Source: Maricaulis sp965242785 (GTDB lineage Bacteria; Pseudomonadota; Alphaproteobacteria; Caulobacterales; Maricaulaceae). Taken from it: a DNA stretch of 64,000 bases. This document shows positions 31,851-38,377 of the stretch, in pieces. The DNA lies in the NCBI GenBank assembly GCA_965242785.1, contig CBDETA010000004.1:1612001-1676000 (forward strand), read 5' to 3'. Positions within the stretch are counted from its first letter, which is position 1; every line of letters begins with the position of its first letter. A model generated the notes under the pieces. The model did not search any database, had not been told where the DNA came from, and saw nothing but the letters and a program-made list of their open reading frames with translations. Both the position numbers and the translations under genes were made by a program.

Positions 31851-32324
31851 ATGAAAGGCTTCTACGCCGCGCAGGAAGGGCACTTCGTCAACGTGCTCCC
31901 GCCTGTCGATATCAATGGCGGTGCCACCGGCGACCGCTTTAAGATGAACAACCACGGCCACGCCACCATCCTGGTACAGGTCGGTGCCAGCGCTGCGGCT
32001 TTCACGAAGATCCTCGTGAAGGAATGCAACGCTGCCTCCGGCGGCACGGCCACGGCCATCGCCTTCGACTACTATGCCGAGGAAACCGCCGCCGGCGACA
32101 CCCTGGGCGCCAAGCAGACGGCGACGGCAGAGGGCGTGACCCCGTCCGCGAATGACAACATTTTCTACGTCATCGAGCTGGATGCGTCGGAACTGTCGGA
32201 CGGGTTCAACTGGGTCGAGGTCGAGCTGACCAACGCCTCCGGCAATTCGGTCATCGCTTCCATCAGTGCGCTCCTGTCTGGATCGCGCTTTGGCGGTGAC
32301 CAGAACGCCACGGCCATCGCGTAA
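31851..32324 (+). CDS. Putative capsid decoration protein
   Basis: 157 aa, beta-rich, Gly/Ala/Thr-rich, with an AAAGGACTGAGCC leader. It follows the capsid gene and is bracketed by two hairpins, the usual arrangement for a highly expressed head decoration protein. It contains GHATILVQVGASAAAFTKIL and ends GSRFGGDQNATAIA. Assignment is by position and composition. Confidence 0.68.
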   Translation: MKGFYAAQEGHFVNVLPPVDINGGATGDRFKMNNHGHATILVQVGASAAAFTKILVKECNAASGGTATAIAFDYYAEETAAGDTLGAKQTATAEGVTPSANDNIFYVIELDASELSDGFNWVEVELTNASGNSVIASISALLSGSRFGGDQNATAIA

Positions 32325-32348
32325 GCGAGCACCGGCAATACCAAGGAC

Positions 32349-32376
32349 AGCGCGGGGCTTCGGCCTCGCGCTTTTT
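32349..32376 (+). terminator. Terminator with UUCG tetraloop
   Basis: AGCGCGGGGC-TTCG-GCCTCGCGCT followed by TTTT. A 10-bp stem with one G-U pair is capped by C(UUCG)G, an extra-stable tetraloop. It lies 25 bp after the decoration gene and 14 bp before the next ATG. Confidence 0.75.
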
Positions 32377-32389
32377 GGTGGAGATATCC

Positions 32390-32692
32390 ATGAAAGTGAT
32401 CCAACTCGTCGGCCGCCTGGCCGGCCAAGAAATCGAACTGCCCTATGCCGAAGCTCAGGCCTGTCTGGCCGCCGGCACCGTGACGCTGCCCGATCAGCCC
32501 GTGCGGATGAAAGGGATCGAGCTGCCCAAGACGAAGTCCGTCGAGACGCTGCCTGTCGAGACCGTGATCGCGATGGGTGCGAAGAAATCAGGAGTGCCGT
32601 TTCTGACCTTCAAGGCGGAAGCCAAGAAGTTGCTCGGTGACGACATGCCGGCGTCCAAGACCGCCATCCTGAATGCGCTCAAGGCGCTGTAA
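32390..32692 (+). CDS. Hypothetical structural-region protein
   Basis: 100 aa from MKVIQLVGRLAGQEIELPYA with GTGGAG upstream. Lysine-rich C-terminal half. Position between decoration protein and glycosyltransferase-like genes suggests a head-associated or regulatory protein. Family not recognised. Confidence 0.62.
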   Translation: MKVIQLVGRLAGQEIELPYAEAQACLAAGTVTLPDQPVRMKGIELPKTKSVETLPVETVIAMGAKKSGVPFLTFKAEAKKLLGDDMPASKTAILNALKAL

Positions 32693-32697
32693 CCATC

Positions 32698-33324
32698 ATG
32701 GCGCGGCCCTTCCGCGTCGATCCGATATGGCCCGGGAGCACCGTTGTCGTCGTCGGCGGCGGGCCGTCGCTGAGCTTCCAGCAGATCCGGGTCATCGCAA
32801 AAGCCCGGCTTGAAGATCGCTGCAGGGTCATCGCGGTCAATGACGCGGTGTTCTGGTGTTGGTGGGCCGACTGGCTTCATGCCTGCGACTTCAAATGGTG
32901 GAACTGGCACGTCCAGGCGGTCCAGCACTTCGTCGGCATCAAGACGACGCTGAGCGAGACCACTCCTGACGCATGGGTCGACGGTTGGCTCGAGCAGACC
33001 GGTATTACGGGGTTCGATCCTGAACCCGGAAAAATTCGGCACGGGTCGAACGGCGGATACCAAGCCACACACATTGCGATCGCAGCGGGAGCCAGACAGA
33101 TCGTTCAGGTCGGCATCGACTGCATGGCAGGCCCGGCTGGCGAAACCCACTGCCATGGCGGGCACGAGCTGCACCGCTCCATTGTTGATTACGAAGGGAC
33201 GATGGGCAGCAATTTTCCCACGCTCCTACCAGCTCTGCGCGCCCGCAAAATCGATGTCGTGAACTGTTCGGACCGCACGTCGCTGAACTGTTTCCGCAAA
33301 GCCAGGGTCGAGGACGTCCTATGA
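32698..33324 (+). CDS. Glycosyltransferase/sialyltransferase-like protein 1
   Basis: 208 aa. The N-terminal STVVVVGGGPSLSFQQIRVI is a nucleotide-binding beta-alpha loop like that of GT42-type sialyltransferases and MptE-like/DUF115 proteins. RVIAVNDAVFWCWWADWLHA and GSNGGYQATHIAIAAGARQI, then VQVGIDCM, follow as in those folds. It forms a three-gene cassette with the next two genes, coupled by ATGA. Confidence 0.65.
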   Translation: MARPFRVDPIWPGSTVVVVGGGPSLSFQQIRVIAKARLEDRCRVIAVNDAVFWCWWADWLHACDFKWWNWHVQAVQHFVGIKTTLSETTPDAWVDGWLEQTGITGFDPEPGKIRHGSNGGYQATHIAIAAGARQIVQVGIDCMAGPAGETHCHGGHELHRSIVDYEGTMGSNFPTLLPALRARKIDVVNCSDRTSLNCFRKARVEDVL

Positions 33325-33908
33325 AGACAGCGGTCGTGATCGGGCACGGCGCCTCGCTCGACGGCCGTGCGCTGGGCCCACGGATTGATGGGGCAGACTA
33401 TGTCGTTCGCATGCATGACTGCCACTGGCAGCGGTGTGGGGATCATGGCAGCCGGTATGATTTTGGCGTCTTGCCCGGCCCCTGGATCGACCGGGCGCTG
33501 ACCCAAATTCGACGGGTCCCAGCGAAAGGGTGGCTTTGCTACCGACTGCCTTCGCAGCGGATCAGGGAGCACCCGCCGAGTGTGATTATGAACAGGCCAG
33601 TGAGCGAGTTCTCTTCGACGCTTGACGAGATCACAGAGCTGTTGGGGCGATACGCGCCAACGCGGGGTCTGATGGCAGTGGCGATGATCGCAATGAAGAC
33701 GGCGGCTGACGAAATCGTCCTGGCCGGGTTCGACAGTGTTCGAGCTAGACGGGTGATCCGCTACTCCAAGGCGTTGCGGATCAATCCGCCGGCAGCCGAG
33801 GGCCTGAAGCGGAACTCCCGCCATGCCTATGACCTCGAGCGCGATGCCATTGACGTCATCGCCGATCGCAGCGGTTGCCGCGTGCGCTTTGCCGAGGATG
33901 TCTGGTGA
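33321..33908 (+). CDS. Sialyltransferase-like glycosyltransferase 2
   Basis: 195 aa. TAVVIGHGASLDGRALGPRI then DGADYVVRMHDC resembles the L-sialylmotif of GT29-like enzymes (nucleotide-sugar binding). PTRGLMAVAMIAMKTAADEI then VLAGFD resembles the S-motif. An enzyme moving an activated sugar onto a glycan or protein is predicted. The acceptor could be a virion protein, given the position in the head-gene block, or the host surface. Confidence 0.68.
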   Translation: MKTAVVIGHGASLDGRALGPRIDGADYVVRMHDCHWQRCGDHGSRYDFGVLPGPWIDRALTQIRRVPAKGWLCYRLPSQRIREHPPSVIMNRPVSEFSSTLDEITELLGRYAPTRGLMAVAMIAMKTAADEIVLAGFDSVRARRVIRYSKALRINPPAAEGLKRNSRHAYDLERDAIDVIADRSGCRVRFAEDVW

Positions 33909-34681
33909 TGCGGGTTATCGTTCACTCCAACCATTCGGTGCATCAGGTAGGGGCCGCGCAACGCATGGTGAGGGGTATCCGGGCCCACGGGCACGAGGCT
34001 GTGGGCGGGGATTACAATCATCCGGGCGGAGGCGATATCGCCGTGGTCTGGGGGTGGCGGCAGTCTCGCGTCATCAGGGACTGCACCGAACGGGGGGTGC
34101 CTCTGCTCGTCATGGAGCGAGGCCACGTCCAGCCGCGCGATCTCTGGGTTTCGCTGGGCTGGAACGGTTTGGCCGGCCGGGGGCGGCGACCGGCCTGTCT
34201 GGACGGTGGCGATCGGTGGAAGGCGCATTTCGCTCCGCTCATGCGGGAGTGGCAGTCAGATCGCCCGCTCGCCCTGGTCATGGGGCAGGTGCCGGGCGAC
34301 GCCTCTCTGAGGGGCACCAATATCGACGGCTGGATCAGTGAAGCTGTCGACGCATTGCATGCTGCCGGCTGGGAGACCCGGATACGGCAGCACCCCATTC
34401 GCGAGCCGGCACGACCGCTTGGTGACGACCTGGCCGCTGCTGGCCTGGCGGTCACGTTCAATTCAACGTCCGGGGTTGATGCTCTGCTGTCAGGCGTTCC
34501 GGTTATGGCGGCTGATCAAGGATCGATGGCCTGGCCGCTGGCCACGCATGCGTTTACCGAGAAGCCCATTCGCCCTGATCGGACGGCTTGGGCCCATCGA
34601 CTGGCTTGGGCGAACTGGAGCCCTGCAGAAATCGAAAACGGCGAGGCCTGGGAGGCTCTTCTGACATGCACGGACATCTGA
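33908..34681 (+). CDS. GT-B-like glycosyltransferase 3
   Basis: 257 aa from MRVIVHSNHSVHQVGAAQRM; ATG shares a base with the upstream stop (TGATG). The C-terminal half has RIRQHPIREPARPLGDDLAA, LAVTFNSTSGVDALLSGVPV and MAADQGSMAW, the donor-binding pattern of capsule-type (KpsS/KpsC-like) and related GT-B transferases. It probably acts with the two preceding genes. Confidence 0.62.
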   Translation: MRVIVHSNHSVHQVGAAQRMVRGIRAHGHEAVGGDYNHPGGGDIAVVWGWRQSRVIRDCTERGVPLLVMERGHVQPRDLWVSLGWNGLAGRGRRPACLDGGDRWKAHFAPLMREWQSDRPLALVMGQVPGDASLRGTNIDGWISEAVDALHAAGWETRIRQHPIREPARPLGDDLAAAGLAVTFNSTSGVDALLSGVPVMAADQGSMAWPLATHAFTEKPIRPDRTAWAHRLAWANWSPAEIENGEAWEALLTCTDI

Positions 34682-35283
34682 TCCAGGTCAGCGCACCGGA
34701 AGTCGAGCCGATTACGACAGCCGAAGCAAAGGCCCACCTCAACATCACCTATGCCTCGCAGGACGATTACATCTCAGCTCTGATCATCGCTGCCCGCCAG
34801 CAGATCGCGGGCCGGGATGGTTGGCTGGGCCGCTGCCTCGTTCAGGAAACCTATGACCTGAAGCTTGACGGGTTTCCGGGCGTCATCGAGATCCCTATGG
34901 CGCCCCTGCGATCCGTCTCTTCAATCAGCTACCTCGACAGCAATGGCGGCCAACAGACGCTTGCGCCATCGCTCTATTCGGTGTTCGGCGTCGATGCGGC
35001 AATGGGCGGCGGTATCAGGCCCGCGATCAACCAAAGCTGGCCAACAACCTATGGCGTTTCGGAAGCTGTGACCGTTCGGTTTGTCGCCGGATACATCGGA
35101 AATGGCGCAAGCCCGGAAGACTTGGCCGCCAACGTGCCAGAGCCGATCAAGCTGGCCCTCAAGCTCTTGGTAAAGCAGGCATTCGACCAAAAGGACGCCG
35201 AGGATCCGGAAGGCGCCATGCGGATCGACAAAGCGGTTGAGCGTCTTCTCGCTCCGTTCCGCACCAACTGGGTATCAGCATAG
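34666..35283 (+). CDS. Head-tail connector, HK97 gp6-like
   Basis: 205 aa from MHGHLIQVSAPEVEPITTAE, overlapping the upstream gene by 16 bp. ITTAEAKAHLNITYASQDDY, LIIAARQQIAGRDGWLGRCL, VQETYDL, IEIPMAPLRSVSSISYLDSN and PIKLALKLLVKQAF are typical of the gp6/YqbG connector family that forms the ring under the portal. Confidence 0.88.
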   Translation: MHGHLIQVSAPEVEPITTAEAKAHLNITYASQDDYISALIIAARQQIAGRDGWLGRCLVQETYDLKLDGFPGVIEIPMAPLRSVSSISYLDSNGGQQTLAPSLYSVFGVDAAMGGGIRPAINQSWPTTYGVSEAVTVRFVAGYIGNGASPEDLAANVPEPIKLALKLLVKQAFDQKDAEDPEGAMRIDKAVERLLAPFRTNWVSA

Positions 35284-35292
35284 GAGGCCGAG

Positions 35293-35547
35293 ATGGTCTG
35301 GTTTGTTTTTTCTGAGCGCTTCAAGTTCACGCCTGATGCGAACCGGCGCGCTACGATCGTCTACAAGCCGAGCGACCAGCCTCGGCAGGTGACCCGGGAG
35401 TGTGCGGAGAAGGCCCTGAAGGCAGGAGCCGGCCGCCGGAGCACGCGGCCCCGCCGAGAGCGCAATGAGGCCGACGCGCCCAAAGATACCGAAACGGCGG
35501 TCGAGAACGAAGGGGTGAGTGGCAATGCTGAGTCCGCGCAACCGTAG
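35293..35547 (+). CDS. Small hypothetical head-tail region protein
   Basis: 84 aa with an AGGAGG ribosome-binding site 6 bp before the ATG. Folded N-terminus (FVFSERFKFTPDANRRATIV, YKPSDQPRQVTRECAEKALK) and a charged disordered tail. Similar small proteins occur at this place in HK97-type phages. Confidence 0.72.
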   Translation: MVWFVFSERFKFTPDANRRATIVYKPSDQPRQVTRECAEKALKAGAGRRSTRPRRERNEADAPKDTETAVENEGVSGNAESAQP

Positions 35548-35908
35548 CGCCGGGCCACGCCTGGATACGCTGATCCGAATTCAGCGCCGAAACGCCTCGT
35601 CGACCAATGAGGTCGGAAACGCGACCACGGGGCAATTCGAAAACCTATCGCCAGACTTGACGCTCTGGGCGGAGTGCCGGCCGCTCCGAGCGGACGAGCA
35701 GGAGCTGGCGCACCAACTGGCTGGAATCGTTCACTGGCACGTCATCGTTCGAGACTGTTCCGAGGCGCGAGGGGTCACGTCGGCGGACCGGGCAGTAAAT
35801 GTGAACGATGCAAGCAAGGTGTTCAACATCAAGGGCCCGGCGACGCCTTGGCGGTTTGATCGTCGCTATGTGTCTTTCTTGGCTGAGACTGGGGGCACGC
35901 CTGGCTGA
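35525..35908 (+). CDS. Head-tail adaptor (joining) protein
   Basis: 127 aa from MLSPRNRSAGPRLDTLIRIQ. LIRIQRRNASSTNEVGNATT, LWAECRPLRADEQELAHQLA and HWHVIVRDCSEARGV fit the Phage_H_T_join family. A GTG start two codons upstream is possible. It stabilises the connector after packaging. Confidence 0.82.
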   Translation: MLSPRNRSAGPRLDTLIRIQRRNASSTNEVGNATTGQFENLSPDLTLWAECRPLRADEQELAHQLAGIVHWHVIVRDCSEARGVTSADRAVNVNDASKVFNIKGPATPWRFDRRYVSFLAETGGTPG

Positions 35909-36279
35909 TGGCGAAGGTTTACGGAACCGAGGAGATGATCCGAAGGCTTCTCGCGATCGATAACGCGATGGAGGCGGAGGCCGGGCGGGCCATGGAAAAA
36001 AATGGCCAGGAACTGGTCGCGATGCAAAAGCGGCTCGTCGGGAAAGACAGTCACGACCTCGAGGCATCGATCAAATTCGAGCATGTCGAGTTCAAGAAGG
36101 GTGCCGGCATTCGCGTCACTGCCGGCAGCGAGCAGGCCTATTACGCGCGCTGGCATGAGCACGGGACTGCAGACACGCCGGCCAATCCATTCTTCTTCGG
36201 ATCCTACCGCGCGCTGAAGCGACGGTTCACGTCCCGGGTGACCCGCTGGTGCCGCAATGCCATTCGGAGAATGACATGA
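35908..36279 (+). CDS. HK97 gp10-like tail/neck protein
   Basis: 123 aa. EKNGQELVAMQKRLVGKDSH, DLEASIKFEH, ARWHEHGTADTPANPFFFGS and a YRALKRRF helix match the HK97 gp10-like family. Part of the neck or tail-completion complex. ATG overlaps the upstream stop. Confidence 0.88.
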   Translation: MAKVYGTEEMIRRLLAIDNAMEAEAGRAMEKNGQELVAMQKRLVGKDSHDLEASIKFEHVEFKKGAGIRVTAGSEQAYYARWHEHGTADTPANPFFFGSYRALKRRFTSRVTRWCRNAIRRMT

Positions 36280-36701
36280 ACGCCATTGAGTATGAGCTGA
36301 CCAAGGCGGACCGTGCGACCCTGATCGCTGACAGTGACTTGGTCGCCTTGTTTGGCGCGGAGCCCCGCGTCTATGAAACGCCCCCCACAGGGGAGGGTCG
36401 GGTGTTCCCTTACATCACCATCGAGCATCAGGTCGTCGGCGTTGTGAACAGCGACGATGATGACTGCGTTGAGCTGGATGAGGTCTACACCACGATCAAC
36501 TCCTGGACCCAGACCGGCAACAAGGAACAGGGTTGGGCGATGAACCGGATTGTGAAGGCGGCTCTGAAAGGGCGCCCCAGCCTGACGGGCTACTCCATAC
36601 GGTCAGTCGAGGCTCTCAATTCGCGCTGCTTCGGGGATCCGAACCCGTCTCAGCACCACGGAATCGTCGAGTTTCGACGCTTGATCGAAACGACGAGCTA
36701 G
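36276..36701 (+). CDS. DUF3168-like tail terminator/completion protein
   Basis: 141 aa from MNAIEYELTKADRATLIADS. YETPPTGEGRVFPYITIEHQ and INSWTQTGNKEQGWAMNRIV, then KAALKG, are typical of DUF3168 tail completion proteins. ATGA overlap with the gp10-like gene. Followed by hairpins that separate it from the tail tube gene. Confidence 0.85.
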   Translation: MNAIEYELTKADRATLIADSDLVALFGAEPRVYETPPTGEGRVFPYITIEHQVVGVVNSDDDDCVELDEVYTTINSWTQTGNKEQGWAMNRIVKAALKGRPSLTGYSIRSVEALNSRCFGDPNPSQHHGIVEFRRLIETTS

Positions 36702-36702
36702 G

Positions 36703-36715
36703 GCCCCGCCGGGGC
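36703..36715 (+). other. Short hairpin after the tail terminator gene
   Basis: GCCCC-GCC-GGGGC just after the stop codon at 36701. No T-run; precedes the stronger terminator at 36732. Confidence 0.35.
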
Positions 36716-36731
36716 GATCAATCAACCGCAG

Positions 36732-36755
36732 ACCCGCCGCCATGGCGGGTTTTTT
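36732..36755 (+). terminator. Intrinsic terminator before the tail tube gene
   Basis: ACCCGCC-GCCAT-GGCGGGT followed by TTTTT. The stem is identical to the one before the capsid gene. It lies 23 bp before the tail tube ATG. Confidence 0.72.
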
Positions 36756-36778
36756 GTTTGCAAGAAAGGAAGCTGACA

Positions 36779-37237
36779 ATGGCGGCCCCTACGACCATTC
36801 CCTATAACGAGTGTCTGCTCAAAATCTCGGACGGCGCGTCTCCGGAAACAATTTCCCAGGGGTGCCTGATGAATGGCGAACGTGCCCTGGAGTTTCAGGC
36901 GACGTTCAACGACGTCATGATCCCGGACTGCTCCAATGGTGATCTGCCGGCGACGGTGTTGCGGAAGGCAGAGTCCATCCAGTTCACCGGGTCGGGGTCC
37001 GGCAAACTGCAGGAGAGCGAGCTCAAGCAGTACATGGATATCTGGGCAGCGGCTCAGCCGGTGAATGCACTGATCGAAGTCGGCACTGCTGGCGCAACCG
37101 GCGCAATCGAGATCGACTGCCAGATCGTGATCACCAACTTCCGCGTGACGGCGCGCCGGAATGATGTTTGCGAATGCGAAATCTCGATCGCGTCGCACAA
37201 CTTCGCCGCGTCGGACATCACGGCGCTGACCGCATAA
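36779..37237 (+). CDS. Major tail tube protein
   Basis: 152 aa from MAAPTTIPYNECLLKISDGA with an AAGGAAG ribosome-binding site. Beta-rich, with IQFTGSGSGKLQESELKQYM, GAIEIDCQIVITNFRVTARR and NDVCECEISIASHNF, the sandwich pattern of siphovirus tail tube proteins. Position between the tail terminator and assembly chaperones fits. Confidence 0.85.
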   Translation: MAAPTTIPYNECLLKISDGASPETISQGCLMNGERALEFQATFNDVMIPDCSNGDLPATVLRKAESIQFTGSGSGKLQESELKQYMDIWAAAQPVNALIEVGTAGATGAIEIDCQIVITNFRVTARRNDVCECEISIASHNFAASDITALTA

Positions 37238-37239
37238 TC

Positions 37240-37653
37240 ATGGCAACCTCGAAAATCCGCCGCACCTTCGGCGGGGAAGAGCGCGTGTTCCAGCTCCGGT
37301 ACGGTGAGGCTCTGGAGCTGGAACGGGTGCGCGGCAACGGGCTGGAAGCCATGTTCCGCGCCATGGGCGGGATCATCCAGTCCCAGGACGACATCCCGGA
37401 CGACCTGATGTCCCTGCTCCAAGGCAGTGGCGGGGGCTACCGCCTGGAGGACGTGACGCAAACGATCCGACTTGGACTCGAGGGCGGCGGCATGGCCTCC
37501 AATGACGCCACCGACCTCGTAACCCGGTATGTGAAAGATGTCCCTGACTGGCCGAACAATGTCCGTCTTGCCTGTGTGATCATCGCCGCGTTCCTGCAGG
37601 GCATTCCGGAAGATCCCGTGGGAAAACCGGAGGGGGAGGGAGGGGCCCCGTAA
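37240..37653 (+). CDS. Tail assembly chaperone, upstream frame (G-like)
   Basis: 137 aa from MATSKIRRTFGGEERVFQLR. RYGEALELERVRGNGLEAMF and a helical C-terminus fit the GTA-type tail assembly chaperone family (Phage_TAC_11). Near its 3' end a G_GGA_AAA heptamer at 37620 and an open -1 frame into the next gene predict a minor fusion product of about 224 aa, as for lambda G/GT. Confidence 0.82.
   Translation: MATSKIRRTFGGEERVFQLRYGEALELERVRGNGLEAMFRAMGGIIQSQDDIPDDLMSLLQGSGGGYRLEDVTQTIRLGLEGGGMASNDATDLVTRYVKDVPDWPNNVRLACVIIAAFLQGIPEDPVGKPEGEGGAP
37620..37626 (+). promoter_or_regulatory. Programmed -1 frameshift site G_GGA_AAA
   Basis: In the zero frame the codons are GTG GGA AAA CCG, so the heptamer fits X_XXY_YYZ. 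The -1 frame is open from here through 17 codons to the ATG at 37677 and on to 37913. The following G-rich stretch (37629-37650) and CCCC could form a stimulatory structure. Confidence 0.75.
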
Positions 37654-37676
37654 AAGAACCTCTCCCTGGCGGGCGG

Positions 37677-37913
37677 ATGAGGGCATCGGAGATCTACGGC
37701 CTGGGCGCGGCCATGGGGTTTTCGCCCAGAGAGATCGATGAAATGACGCCGTGGGAGCTTCTGGCCGCCACGGACGGGCACAACATCGCCAATGGCGTCA
37801 AGCCCAAAGCAGATCCTCCGTCGGATGAATACTTCCGCAAGCGGATCGCAGAGTCAGCGGCTCGGCAGCGAAATCGGAAGTCTCGAAAGAGGAAACCGGC
37901 TCCTCGGGTCTAG
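37677..37913 (+). CDS. Tail assembly chaperone, downstream frame (T-like)
   Basis: 78 aa. IYGLGAAMGFSPREIDEMTP then WELLAATDGHN fits the Phage_TAC_6 pattern, followed by a basic tail. It is in the -1 frame relative to the upstream chaperone and is probably made mainly as a fusion. No convincing ribosome-binding site precedes its own ATG (CTGGCGGGCGG only). Confidence 0.75.
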   Translation: MRASEIYGLGAAMGFSPREIDEMTPWELLAATDGHNIANGVKPKADPPSDEYFRKRIAESAARQRNRKSRKRKPAPRV

Positions 37914-38272
37914 CTGGGCGGACAGACTTCGACCCCGTTCGGCCGGCGGAAGCAATCATTGGTTTGCAGCTCACACTGCCACCTGAACAGCTCGTCGAAC
38001 CGGCCGGGGGTGATGGTGGCCCCTTCGGCGCCCGGATCCAGCTGGACCTCGCCGTCGACGATCACAAAGCGCATGAAGCCCTGGTAGCCGCCGAACTCGT
38101 TGGTGGCGTTGAACTCGCCGCAGATTGCACCGGTGTCAGACACCGATATCCCGCGAAATTGAACGGCGCTCGGATCTCGAGTGAGTTCAGACACCGCTCT
38201 CTCCGCCGCCTCGTGCTCAGGCGCGCAGGCGGCAATGAGCAGCGCTCCTACAAATATCCAAAGTCGCATTCT
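37910..38272 (-). CDS. Reverse-oriented lipoprotein moron
   Basis: 120 aa from MRLWIFVGALLIAACAPEHE: a type II signal peptide with lipobox LIAAC (Cys15). The mature part has LTRDPSAVQFRGISVSDTGA, then ICGEFNATNEFGGYQGFMRF, a pattern shared by small bacterial and phage lipoproteins. It is the only minus-strand gene in the late operon and lies between chaperone and tape measure genes. An independently expressed gene acting on the lysogen (for example superinfection exclusion at the envelope) is the usual explanation for such placement; this is inferred. Confidence 0.8.
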   Translation of the reverse strand, partial: RMRLWIFVGALLIAACAPEHEAAERAVSELTRDPSAVQFRGISVSDTGAICGEFNATNEFGGYQGFMRFVIVDGEVQLDPGAEGATITPGRFDELFRWQCELQTNDCFRRPNGVEVCPPS

Positions 38273-38377
38273 CGCCCCTATCAACTGACCGAACGCTACA
38301 TCTCGATGTCGGCTGGGGCAACGGGGATCGAGAACAATCCAATCCGCCCCTCTCGGGCATGAAGTAAAGGGTGCCTC

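Noticed and set aside
30423..31961. 512-aa open frame antisense to the major capsid gene
   Set aside because: It mirrors the strong codon bias of the capsid gene on the other strand, has no domain logic and would cross a terminator.
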